A DNA stretch of 64,000 bases, taken from Megaustenia siamemsis. Lineage: Eukaryota > Mollusca > Gastropoda > Stylommatophora > Ariophantidae. This document shows positions 36,321-49,500 of the stretch, piece after piece. A program made the translations under genes and the position numbers. The stretch spans positions 62,100,126-62,164,125 of the forward strand of contig JAVIAB010000092.1 of NCBI GenBank assembly GCA_032433765.1. The letters run 5' to 3'. Under the pieces are notes generated by a model. The model did no database searches, was not told where the DNA came from, and was given only the letters and a program-made list of their open reading frames with translations. Within the stretch, counting starts at the first letter, position 1. Each line of letters opens with the position of its first letter.

Positions 36321-36334
36321 AGGTGATAAAAGGT

Positions 36335-36607
36335 TAAAAAAAAAAAAAAAGGTAAAGTGCCCCCATCACGCCAAGTGGCGTATAGGGAATATGGTGTTAG
36401 TGACCATAAATTTTACAAACCTTCAGCACATGATTTTTGGGGTAATGTGGCCGGTATTACGCCCGTGCCGCTTTACTTTCCCAGAAAAAAAATCCGGTAC
36501 CCATTAAAGGCTGGGTGAACCTGAAAGCCGTCGGTTGGGATTGAACCCTACCTCTTGTCCTTTGTAGCCCAGTTCACTAACCACTGAGCTATCGCGGCTC
36601 CCACAGG
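36335..36607 (-). mobile_element. SINE family 1, copy 5
   Basis: Reverse-oriented full-length copy with the CTACAAAGG variant. The flanks are aggtgataaaaggt (36321-36334) and aggtgagaaaaggt (36608-36621), a 14-bp duplication with one mismatch. Confidence 0.92.
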
Positions 36608-36621
36608 AGGTGAGAAAAGGT

Positions 36622-37420
36622 ACTAACGCACAAATATGCAAGTGAGTTGGCATGTAAACGCATTTACATTACTCTGTTAGTCACAGTTGACCATGAGTAT
36701 ATATCAGATGCTTGCTTGCGTTCAGCCGATAACCGAAGTAGTACACCTCTTCATCAATCGCCTTCTTAAAAGGATGTTAAGTTGGCGTGTCTGCATTATG
36801 TTGTGGTTTGCAGTATAACTGTGATATTTGTGCCTTTCTGCCCCAAACTTCAGCATGACATTTTTGAGTACCAGGTTGTCTTCTTTCTTCGGTTCCTACT
36901 TACTTGGCCAGACTAGACAGGTTAGTCTATTACTGGAGGCACCACGAAGATGTGGAGCAGAGTCTGGATGGTTCTGGTTCACTGATCCTGGTGCAAACCA
37001 TCAGGTGTGTGTCACTGACAACTTCCAGCTCTGCTGCTGTGAGATGCGCCTTCAGCTATGGGTAAAATAAGAAATCAAAGTGTTGCCACAACGAGACTGC
37101 CCCCCCACAAACCAAAGTCCAATACAACTTAATCTTCCTTGAGTAAGAAGGTTGAGCAATTAGTACAAGCTATCACTTTCATGATCAGACTGGTGTCATC
37201 AGCTATAAACAAATACAATCTATGAAAGAATGCTGGTCTTCAAGGGTTAACAAGAAAAGAAGGAATAGATTTGAGAAAATAAATGTCAACAAATTATTTA
37301 AAAGTTTACTTTCTTCATATATTTAAAGAAATGGCAAAGCCAATTAAAAAAACTATCTGTGTTTAGTCCAGATTTCTTTTGTGTCAAAATAAATATTTCA
37401 ATGTCATTACAAGACTTCAG
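36622..37420. other. 3' flank of POLR3C
   Basis: Downstream of the POLR3C stop (on the - strand). No gene or clear repeat was found, and I could not identify a convincing polyadenylation signal for POLR3C. Confidence 0.4.
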
Positions 37421-37517
37421 TTATTTTTTAGGTGGTGGTGGTGGCTGCAGTGTATAATTCAAGAAAGTCTCTAGGATAAATATTGTATTGTCCAGCTGAA
37501 TCTCAGACAGCTCCAAC
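37421..37517 (-). CDS. POLR3C: POLR3C last exon
   Basis: 97 nt including the TAA stop. Encodes LELSEIQLDNTIFILETFLN, YTLQ and the tail PPPPPKK. The proline run is an addition relative to the human C-terminus known to me. Confidence 0.93.
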
Positions 37518-40500
37518 CTGTAAATAGAAGAAATGAAAGTTTCTGTTTCAGCTGAATACATCAGAACATTATTTATAATTCAATAGAAGTTGAGCAAGTA
37601 GTGAAAATAAGAAACATCTATTTAATAAGTGTGTGTGTGCGTTAGAAACATTGAACTAAGAGAAATCTTAGAATTATTCACTCTTGAGATATATTCATTG
37701 AGTAACCACCAATTGGGTGTCCGGTTAGCGCAATCGATAGGCGGTTGGCTTACCACGGCAACAGCCGGGGTTCGTAATCCTGGCGAGGACACCTGGGTTT
37801 TACTAATTCCCTAAAAATTAGTAGGAGCCGCGATAGCTCAGTGGTTAGTGAACTGGACTACTACGGACAAGGGGTAGGGTTCGATCCCAACCGACGGCTC
37901 CGGGTTCACCCAGCCTTAAATGGGTACCGGATTTTTTCTGGGAAAGTAAAAGCAGCACGGGCGTAATACCGACCACATTACCCCAAAAATCATGTGCTGA
38001 AGGTCTGTAAAATATAGGGTCACTAACACCATATTTCCCTATACGCCACTTGGCGTGACGGGGGGTACTTTACTTTTTTTTTTACTAACCACCAATTGTT
38101 TATTCAGACATCTTGATTGAAAGACTTTCTGAACATCTAGTAAAAAGATGACTCGTGTAGACCTGCATTTAGCAGACAATTATCCCACTTTGTTCTCTGG
38201 CTTTAAAAGTGCACTAAATGTGTGTAGTTGATTGTGCCATGGCAAACTGCAATATCTACATTTTTGGCCTAGAGCATCCGACTTCAGCTTGTCATTTTTG
38301 GGTTCTATGTTTTGCCTAACCACTTCAATTCATATAATATCATTAGACTATTTCTAGGGCAACTGTTGGGTGCTAGTTTTGCCTAAACACTACATTCCTA
38401 TTCATTTAATATCATTAGACTATTTCCAGGGCAACTGTTGGGTACTAGTTTTGCCTAAACACTACATTCCTATTCATTTAATAACATTAGACTATTTCTA
38501 GGGCAAAGACTATTTCTAGGGCAAGTGTAGGGTGCTAGTTTTGTCTAAACACTACATTCCTATTCATTTAATAACATTAGACTGTTCCTAGGGCAACTGT
38601 TGGGGTAGGATTACTGATCCTAAAACAGTCAGCTCTGATTTCCTGATCACTTTCAGTTCAAGCACTATCCAGCATTTTGAGCAAATCCTGTATAGTAAAA
38701 ATTATTTATTTAATCCTGATTAGCATTATCATGTGTCAAGACTAATATACATTTCAGCTTTCGCTTTTATATCTTCAGATGTCATTTGGTATTTCTGTAT
38801 GTATTATTATATGGCCGTTATGTTTCATTCTATCTTTTTGATTGCTGCAATCTTGTATTAATTTTCTAGAATATAATTTCCATTTGATTTCTTAAATTCC
38901 ATGATATGAGAAGATGTATACAATGTTCCTATTACCATGGGTACACGCCACAATAGATTATGCTGTGTTTAAACCATTATGCCTAAATAAATATGTGAAC
39001 AAGCAGCTTTTCTATATCTAAACCGATTTTGCACTATTAAAATAAATGAAGTATTGCACATTTTAATGGCCCACTTGGGCTCTGAGGGGAGCCGCGATAG
39101 CTCAGTGGTTAGTGAACTGGACTACAAAGGACAAGAGGTAGGGTTAGATCCCAACCGACGGCTTCCGGGTCCACCCAGCCTTAAATGGGTACCGGATTTT
39201 TTTCTGGGAAAGTAAAGCAGCACAGGCGTAATACCGACCACATTACCCCAAAAATCATGTGCTGAAGGTCTGTAAAATATAGGGTCACTAACACCATATT
39301 TCCATATACGCCACTTGGCGTGACGGGGGTACTTTACTTTTTTTTTTATTACTTGGGCTCTGAAGAAAACAATTGTGATTTTAGTGGAGTGCTTGGCTAA
39401 AATTTATATCCTGTTGGTTTTTTTGTTTTTCTTTATCTTCTTCAGTTTTTTTTTAATAAAGTGTCAATATCTGACTCTCTTTTCTACAATTCTTTTATGG
39501 CTTAGTGGCATTCAGTCAAGTATATATTTGGTGTATTAATCTAAGGATAACCTATACTTCTTCTGGAGTTAACAAAAAATATAGACATACATATATGTCT
39601 GATAAACTAGCACACCCGCCAGTTAAAAGTAAAATTTGTAAAAATAAACCTATTATAGGAAATAATGTTGAAAGTTCCCTGGACAGCTAAAAAGGCCAAT
39701 GAGGAAGTTCTCAAAGAGGCCAACACAAAAAGGAAGCTCCTAAAAAACATCAGAAAGAAACAATCAACATTTTTCGGGCACATCATGAGAAGAGGAAAGT
39801 TGGAATTGTTGGTTACAACTGGCAAAATAAAAGGAAAGAGAGATTGCGGACGACAAAGAGAGAAAATACTGGATAGCTTGATGTCATGGCATAGAAAACA
39901 GTCAACAACAGAACTGATATGATGCACTGTAGATAGAAGATTGTGGAAGGACATGATCGCCTACAGCAACCTGTATGTCACATGATGATGATTATAGGAA
40001 ATTGGCATGCCTGTCAAAATAATTAACAAAAATGATTGTGTGCTTTAGTAATAACTAATAAGAATGAGTGTTTCTAGTGTATGAGAAAACTAGAAGTGGC
40101 AACACTAACATTTTGGTTGCAATTCCCACTTTTTGTAGCTGTGCTCTCTCACTAGGTGTAACCATCTGTTCAATTTCTTCCTTCTGTTCCACAGCTCCTT
40201 CAGCAACCAGATTGGCTATGATGGCCTCTACTCTGTCCTGCTTGTCCAGCAAGCGCCTTTAAAGAAATGTCAACCAGTTTATATAATAAATCACTTATTG
40301 TTTTGAGCCTTTTTCCACAAGAAGGGTACAAATTATATACACTTAAAAAAGAACAAAAAAAAAAAAAAAAAAAAACGATTTCATACCATGATCTCTTAGA
40401 TAAATTAAATGTAATTCAATTAACTCTTTTCATAGTTTATTGTAAATTTATCTATGTTAGAAGAGCACACAATTTACAATGAATAGTTAACTAAAGTCCA

Positions 40501-43500
40501 TATTTTGGAAGTTGTGCATATTTTTTGGAAGTTTTTACTAATTACAGAAATTAGTTGAAGCTCACTGATAAAGCGTGATGAAGAAATATCAAGACTGCTG
40601 GCATGTGTTAGGAATAAAATGACATGGCTGGAAGCCATACCGAGACCATTAAACTTATTGTGTATGTAGCGTTTTGATTTATTCACACCCTCCTGCTCAC
40701 ACAATAGAAAAAGATAACATTTTTAGGGGCGTTGCAAAATCCATAGCCAACTATGACTGATGGAGGCTACTAACATGCTCACACAGCAAGACTTTGCTCC
40801 AAATGTGTCAAACACATTCATTTCATTTGTTTACGGCAGATGAAACTGATCAACTCATTTGCATCAGATATAGTAAAAAAAAAATGTATTGAAAAACAAA
40901 AGAATCATTATCATCATGTACCATACTGGTTATTTTAGGTGATCATGACCTTCTACAATTCTCTGTCCAAAGTGCATCACATCAATTCTGTTGTTGACTG
41001 CTTACCGCGTTACAACACCAAGTTAACTAGTATATTCTCTTTTTGTTGTCCATGATACTTCTTTCCTTATATTTTGCCAGCAGGTGTAACCAAAAAAAAA
41101 AAAAATGCTTTCCTCTTCTCATATGCCCCAAAAATGTATATTGTTTCTTTCTGGGTTTTTTTTTCAATAGCTCACTTTTTGTGTCGGCCTCATTGATTTT
41201 TTTTAGCTGTCAAGAAACTCTCAACATTAACTTTTTTTCTGAGAAATCTCATCTCTGTGACTTCTAATTATCTTTTCAATTTTTTTTGGGGTCTATCTCC
41301 ATGATTCCCTTCCATGAAAGAATATTTACTTAAATTTAGTCTATGGGAGAAGCAAGCCTGTGAGCTGCCAGTAACCTACTTCAGTGACTGGGTGGTCTAG
41401 AGGATTAGAAGTCTGCCTCAGGACAGGAAAGTCCCTGGTTTGAATTTTATCAGAGATGGTGGACTTTTTCACTTCAAATCCATAGTTTCTTCTTGATGTT
41501 TTCCTCTTCTGGTCTCTGAGTAGTGAGATTCTACATCTAACCCTCTCGAATAACGGCATAGACCAGGAGATCCTATTGACATTCACACACATTAAAAAAA
41601 CCCTTAGCAATTAAAAGTCTAAAAGTGTAGGCCAAAAATAGCTGCTGCCCAGGATGTGTTGGACTGAACTGAACGGTGTAGATTTTGGCTTAAGCTAGTG
41701 ACACAAAACATCCATGCCCATTTAATGGGTGAGTGCAAAGAATAATTAGCCAGAATATGAGAAATGTCTTTAGTGGTGTTTTTCTTATCTTTCCATATAC
41801 ACACGCATAGATATACATTTAATTTTATAATGAAGGAACTTGCTATGAGAAACAACTGTATAATTACAACAAAAGTTGCTAAGTACTGGCTATGTTTTAC
41901 AAAATAACTTTCTGCTCACTTGTTGTCAGATATGCACTTCTGTCGCCTGATAATAACATTTGCAGCTGCCTGTTCAGGGGGGAAAAAAATGAGAAAAATA
42001 AAGTTCCAGGTTTCTGTAATAAACTGTGCCTTTTGGTTTTGAAGATAAGAAAGACTGAAGTAAAATATAGCATGAAGCACTTGAATTAGGCAACAATCTA
42101 TTTTGTAAAATAATAATATATAGATAATGAGACTGTAATTATTATCATAGCTAATGCTCAGAAATAAGCAGATACAAAATAATATTAAGGAATATTGTTG
42201 CAAGAAAACAGAATTAAAATGAAAATTTATGAGAAATTGAGGAACACTGAAAAAACCAGGATGGAGTAACAAACGATGTATCTTCTTTTCTTCCTCATTT
42301 GCCTTTCAGCCTCAAGGGGAGATATAATTTGCGGTCTTTTGCTCTTCTATTCACCTCTGCTGCTGTTGTTTCCTAGTGCTTCTAGTATGCAGTCGGTCCA
42401 TCTTTTTCGTGGTCGACCCTTGGGTCTGGTATTCTTACAACATTTATTGAGGGCTCGTTGTGTTGTGTTTTGATGTTTCTGTCGTGTCACGTGGCCAAAC
42501 TATTTTATCTGTTATTTCTTTATATATTCTATGGCGGGGGCTATTCCTAGCTTAGATCGCATGTGAGACCTTAGCGATCAAACACATTGGGGAAATATCA
42601 ACCGGGCTAAACCCCCCCAACATGTGTTTTTCAGTTAAGCCCTTAACTTACGACTGACTTAGCAGGTCGGTAAGGGATAAATGTTTTATGCCCAGAGAAA
42701 TAAAAGAAGATGGAGATAGATAAATATAAAGTAGCAACAATCAATATATGCGGAATAAAAAAAAAGGATGTATGAAATAATTAAATGCTTTAATAAGCAA
42801 GAAATTATTTTTAAAGTCATTAAAAATAACAAATGATGATGAACATTCATATGGAAAAAAAAAAGCAGCACAAATTTAATCAATTGTATTACGTGTCTTG
42901 ACAGATGGTAGCAAGCAATCATGAAAAGTCAGTGTAATAGTAACAACAAAGAAAAAGACAGGTAAAATATTAGTATCTTATGCTGGATGCTGCATTGCTG
43001 AACAGCTGCTGCATTTGCCAATACTGGATAGATATCCATCTGGAGAACGAACAATAGGTATTCATGGTGCCCGGCCTCGTCTCTTAAAAGCTTTTAAAGA
43101 TTAAAAACAAAAACACGACAAACCTTATAGCTTTTTTCCAGCAGCATCCGTGAAACTTGGACTAGATTGACATTGAAGAAATACAGTGTACGGGCTGGAA
43201 CATGGTCAGGTGTTTTTGAAAGTTCCTGTCAATGAAAATCTTATATATTACGAAATATGTCTTGCCTAGAAAAGTTTTAGACTTTTCATCAATTTATACT
43301 TTAGCAGATAATAAATGTACCCTCCTCCACAACAAAAATTTGTATAACATGCATATAAAATAAAAGCACCCCCATATGTTATAAGTGTACGGGAAATGTG
43401 ATAATGGCCATATTTTTTTGGCTGATATGGTAGGTAACACAACAGGCTGTCTTTATGTTCCATAAACACCTCTGGCATCAATTAACGAAGGCTGGGTAAA

Positions 43501-46500
43501 CTCCAGTGGAACCTTGTCTGTCTGGACAAAAATTGCAACATCTGGGAATAAATCTGGATCCTCCTAATTAGGAGCAAGCACAATAACCACCAAGGCTTTG
43601 CACTATATATAGGGGGCAATCAAATTTTGGTCTCATCTCATTTGTTCACAGCAGATGAAACTGATCAACTCATTTGCATCAGATTTAGTAAAAAAAAAAA
43701 AAATGTATTGAAAAACAAAAGAATCATTATTACCATGTACAATACTGGTTATTTTAGGTGATCATGACCTTCTACAATTCTCTGTCCAAAGTGCATCACA
43801 TCAATTCTGTTGTTGACTGCTTACCGCGCTACAACACCAAGTTAACTAGTATATTCTCTTTTTGTTGTCCATAATTCTTTCCTTGTATTTTGCCAGCAGG
43901 TGTAACCAAAATTATCAAACTTTCCACTTCTCATATGCCCAAAAAATGTATAGTTTCTTTCTGTTTGTTTTTTTCAATAGCTCACTTTTTGTGTTGGCAT
44001 CATTGGTTTTTTTTAGCTGTCAAGAAACTCTCAACATTAGTTTTTTTTTCAGAGAAATCTCATCTCTGTGACTTCTAATTGTCCTTTTTTTTTTAAAAAT
44101 CTATCTCCATGATTTCCTTCCATGAAAGAATATTTACTTAAATTTAGTCTATGGGAGAAGCAAGCCTGTCAGCTTCCAGTAACCTACTTCAGTGAACAAA
44201 CAATTCATTTGGTCAGAGCAGGACTGGGTGGTCTAGAGGAATAGAAGTCTGCCTCAGGACAGGAAAGTCCCTGATTTGAATTTTATCAACTTAATTAGGA
44301 GCAAGCACAATAACCACCAAGGCTTTGCACTATATATGGGAGGCAATCAAATTTTGGTTCTCTTTCATAATTATAGAAACTAATGTTAAAAGCTCAAAAG
44401 AATAGCTTACTGTCATAGCTATGAAGTTCTCATTAAACATCTTAAACAGTATTTCTTTAGCTTCCTTTGGAGGCAACATGGCTCTCTCATCAACCTGTAA
44501 TATAATTAGAAAATACTAATTTTAAAGGTTTGACAGTAAAATTGAATTTGTACACTATTAGAAGCATTAAAAAAACAAATCTGTAGAAAAATATTTTGTA
44601 CACAATGGAGTGAATTGTGAAAATGATAATGAGTTAAAAGGATAAAAGCAGAAGTGAAAGAAATGGCCAGTGCAGCGAGTAATATTTATAATCAAGAAAA
44701 TAAAGGACATATAATAGTTGTGTGATGAGAAGGGATAACAAAAGAATTCTACAGCAAGCCCTCAAATTGGAAACAGCAGGTAAATGAAAAAAGAGGCTGA
44801 GCTAGAAACAAAAACACTGTTAAGAGAGGTAACAACAGCAGTCATCAATTTCCTTGCTAAGATTGAGAGGCTTGCTTAAAGAAAGGACTTGTGCATGAAT
44901 ACACCGCGAGCTGTAGTCAACATTTGATGACACAAGGAATAATAACAGCAATGAATGACATGGAGAGCTTTCTTCTATCCTGTCTTTCTCAAGAATCTTT
45001 GGCTTAAGATTAACTAACAGGTCACTTTTGTACCATGTAGAAATGGTAACTATGTTCTGATCTTTAAATAGCTGATCTTTTAATTGCTCTAATGATATTA
45101 CTCAAATAAATGTCTTATTAGCCACAAACTGATGAAAGCAGTCAATGGCCGAAACATTGATATGTGTCTTGTAGGGCCACAACAGAATCTTTTCACGCAT
45201 TTGGTCTGTGGTCATCATTTTTAAAGTTCATCAAGTTTTTGCCATCACTTTTTTATCGGTAGTTCTTGCAATGTTTTTTGTAACCTGTCCAGAAATATCT
45301 TGACTTATAAAGTGGGCTGTTTTTTTTACACATACTTTAGTCACTTTTTTTAAAACCCCATAATATTTATGTTCTCTATAAATTTATTATGTAATCTTGC
45401 TAGATTATGTGTACTCATTAGTTATCTTTTAGAATATAGACACCACGACAGTGACTGTACTAATGTAGACTGACAATAATTGAAACCCTTTAGGGGCTAC
45501 AGGCACCACAAGATCTCTCAACCATCCGTGTTCTTGAGCATTTTCTCTATTTACCTCCATCCAGGTCAAAGTCTTTGAGGGCTTTTCAGCATACTTTAAT
45601 CACTGATTGCATGATTTCATACTTTAATCACTGATTGCATGACTTCATACTGTAATCACTGATTGCATACTTTAATTATTGATTGCATGATTTCATACTT
45701 TAATTATTGATTGCATGATTTCATACTTTAATTATTGATTGCATAACTTCATACTTTAATCACTGATTGCATGACTTCATACTTTAATCACTGATTGCAT
45801 GACTTCATACTTTAATCACTGATTGCATAACTTCATACTTTAATCACTGATTGCATAACTTCATACTTTAATCACTGATTGCATAACTTCATACTTTAAT
45901 CACTGATTGCATAACTTCATACTTTAATCACTGATTGCATAACTTCATACTTTAATCACTGATTGCATGACTTCACACTCTCCATTTCCAAGACCCTTTC
46001 CTAAGAACGGGGTATTTGGTCTGCTTGACTGTTTTTGTTGCTTTATGAAGTCTTCTTAATAGATGATAGGTTGTTGACATATCTTTCAACATCCTAAGTT
46101 GTCACATATGATGTGGTAGATTGTATTGTGGTAATAATCTTGCCAAGATACATGTAGAGTGGTGGGCATTCTTCTTCTATCCTTCCTCTATTGCCGTTGG
46201 CGTCAAGGGGAGAAACAATCTGCGATTCTTTGCTCTTCTGTTGGCCTCTTCTGATGTTATTCCTCCTAGTGACTCTAGTATTCTCTTTATCCATCTCTTT
46301 CTTGGTCTTCCTCTTAATCTGGCGTTTTCATGGCGCTTGTTTATGGCTCTTTGAGTCATTGTTAGTTCTTTTTGTCTTGTTATGTGGCAGAACCAATTTA
46401 TCTGTTGTTTCTTTATGTATTCGATGGCTGGTTCAATTTCGAGTTTCTTCCTCAGGTCAGTGTTTCTTACTCTGTCCCTTAAGCTATTTCCTGTCATTCT

Positions 46501-49500
46501 TCTGGCACATTTCATTCCGGTGGTCGTTATATTTCTTATTGTTATGTATGATCGCGATTGTTTCTCCATTATTTTGGCTCTAAGCACGGTTGTGTGTATG
46601 TTACATTGTCCTCTGCCGCTGTGCTAGTTCTGTCGCAGAGTAAGGGCTGTTGTTTATGCTACCAGTGCTTGCCTGCACGCTGTGGTCACTGTTGGCCGTG
46701 ACCCATTTTCTACTCGTGTTGTTTCTCTACATTTTTGTTGTTTTCACATTGAAACTGTTATTGTACACCCTTAAAAAACAAGTGGTGGGCATTTTGTTAA
46801 GTATTTGGCCAACACAGAGAACTGCAGGCACAAGTATTGTTATATGGGAATATAAGGAATTACTGAATAATTTATCATATTAGGCTAAGGCAGTGGTTCC
46901 TAAACTTTTGACATTTGTGGCTCCCTTTGAAAAAGGGTATAGAAGGGGTATGGTGGAAACAGGCTATAGCAATAGTAAGTTTGAAACAGGAGATAGCAGC
47001 GATAGGAAATTAGTGAGTGAAGGGCAGAATGTAAACAAAGGGGGGATAATTAGGAAGGAGAGCTGATAGGTGTTCAAGGGCTCGAGAAGGGAGTGAGTAA
47101 GCAAGAATCACGGGGGGCAGGAAAAAAGCCAGAGGTGAGTGAACAAAGGAGTAAGTTGAGAAGTTAGTGTTAAGAGATCAGTGTGCGCAAGACAGGTTGG
47201 TGAGAGTAGAGTTGTGGACATTCGATTCAGAAGTGTGTTCAGATGCGGACGTCTGTAGAAATACAGTCGGTACCGTGAACTAGAGAGGTTAGTGAGAAAG
47301 TTAGTAGCTATGTTAGTTGGAGGGTGACAGCCACTCAAGTTAGTTGTGTGAGTTTCCTGGAGACTGGACAGTTAGATGTGATTAGTTGTGATGCTAGGTT
47401 AAGCTAGGCACAGTAGGGCGGGCTGTACTATGAATAACAGATAAATGTTCATGTTACAAATATCGCAAGGACTTGATTGTGAATCAGGTGGGTACAGCAT
47501 TATGAGATTTAGGAGATCTGTGTGATCGCCTACCTCGGAAGATTGAATATAAATCGTTCCATCGAGACATTAGCAGAGCTTGGAGAGCTCACCACATGTA
47601 TAGAGACGTTATTCCGATCCTGTGTGATCGCCTACATAGAATAGATATAGTCATGGAGAGAATTGACTACGAAGCTGGTAGCTTCTAATAGCTCAGAGAC
47701 CTTTGAATCATTGTGAGTATTCCATTTCACATAGAACAGATGTGAATTATTGTGAGTGTTCAAACTAGCATAGAGCAGAGACGTATATATTAATTGTGAG
47801 TGTTCTCACCGAAACTTCAATGAATTAGAGTAGATATAGTCATGGAGAGAATTGACTACGAAGCTGGTAGCTTCTAATAGCTCAGAGACCTTTGAATCAT
47901 TGTGAGTATTCAATTTCACCTAGAACAGGTTGAATTATTATGAGTGTTCCACTTAGCATAGAACAGAGACTTTGAATCATTATGAGTGTTCTACTTAGCA
48001 TAGAACAGAGACGGTTGAATTAACTGTGAGTGTTTCGCTAGCATAGAGCAGAGATGGTTGAATTAAATTGGGAGTCGTCTTATTCGCACTAGACAGAGAT
48101 GCTTGAATTAAGGGTGAGTGCTAGCACTAAACAAGTGCAGAGACTGTTGTGTTATTGTGAAGGTCTCACTCATGTTGAGGAGACGAACAGTATTGTGCAT
48201 TGAATGTGTTGTCAGTGCGCGAATCAAGCCGGAATGAGAGGTCACCATAAGAGTGACAGTGGACATTTTGTAAATTTCTGGGAATGGATTGTCAGTGTTT
48301 AATAAACGTTTAATTGTTGACTTCCATGGTGTTGAAACATGATTGGAAATGCTAGCTGTGTTCTTGTTGTCTTGTCCTGATGACGAACGGATTAGGTTGT
48401 CCTGACCCATAGATTGAACAGCGCGAAGTACTTCTAACGGTCAACAGGTAGTCAAGTCGTTTGGCCAGCGCAACCGGCTGGTGTCCAAGAAGCGGGTAGG
48501 ATTCATAAGGGGCTCAGATCTCAACGAGCTTCTGTCCAGAGATCCACAGAGGAAAGTCGAAGGAGAGTCAGACCGCCATTAGCGGTGTGACGTGTTCTTA
48601 AAGTCAAGCAGGGGATGGCTCAAAATGTAGTGAGCTGTCTGTGTGCATCTTCTGTGTAAGGCGTATCGGAGGCAAGGCGTGGCAAGTCCTTCCAACAGTG
48701 AAGCAGAGAACCAGTCAAGTCAATGCGGGCAAGGGGGACTTGCCTACGACACTTCCGACGGTCCATATCGGCAGTGAAGGAGCGTCACAGGCGAGGCAAG
48801 GCCTGCGTCCACCACGTGTAGGGTTACATAGTGGGCGTTGAGGTGGTGTTCACCATGTCGCACTAGTGCATAAAGCACAGGGCCGGCTTCTGGGAGAAGT
48901 CGTTTCAACTCGTGTGATCACGCCTTCCTGTGTTAATAAACCTGTTACATTATAGGTTAAAAGCCTGCTACACCTTTTCCTGCTTTTAAAACACCAGTGA
49001 CACCCTCATGGCATTTCTATATATATGGCCTTTGACATCTTGACAGATGGCTGGTAGCAAGCAATCATGATAAGTCAATATTTTGGTAAAGCATTAGTGT
49101 CTCATACAAGGTACTGCTTTACTGAACAGCTTCTCTCGTGGCTGAATTTGTCAATCTTGTTCCATCCGCAGAACAAACAAGGTATATTTGTGGTACCTGG
49201 CCTTGTCTCTTTTCTCTTGCGCATTTTGTCTACTGAATGTGATATCAACACTGTCTTGAAAGTTGCTGTGCCATTTTTTATGTTTGCTTTCCATGTGTTA
49301 CGATCTGCAGCAACATTTTCCCAATTTTTTTCACTGATAAAAAAATTCCCTCAAGGAAGCCCTGCAAATATCCTTATATCTCCGCACTGATCTGCCCTTT
49401 TATCTTTTAATCATGGCATTTACAACTGTATAAATCAGAAAAACACTAATTTTTTTATTTATTCTTGGGTAGATTACTACTTTAGGTACAGAAATCTTCT

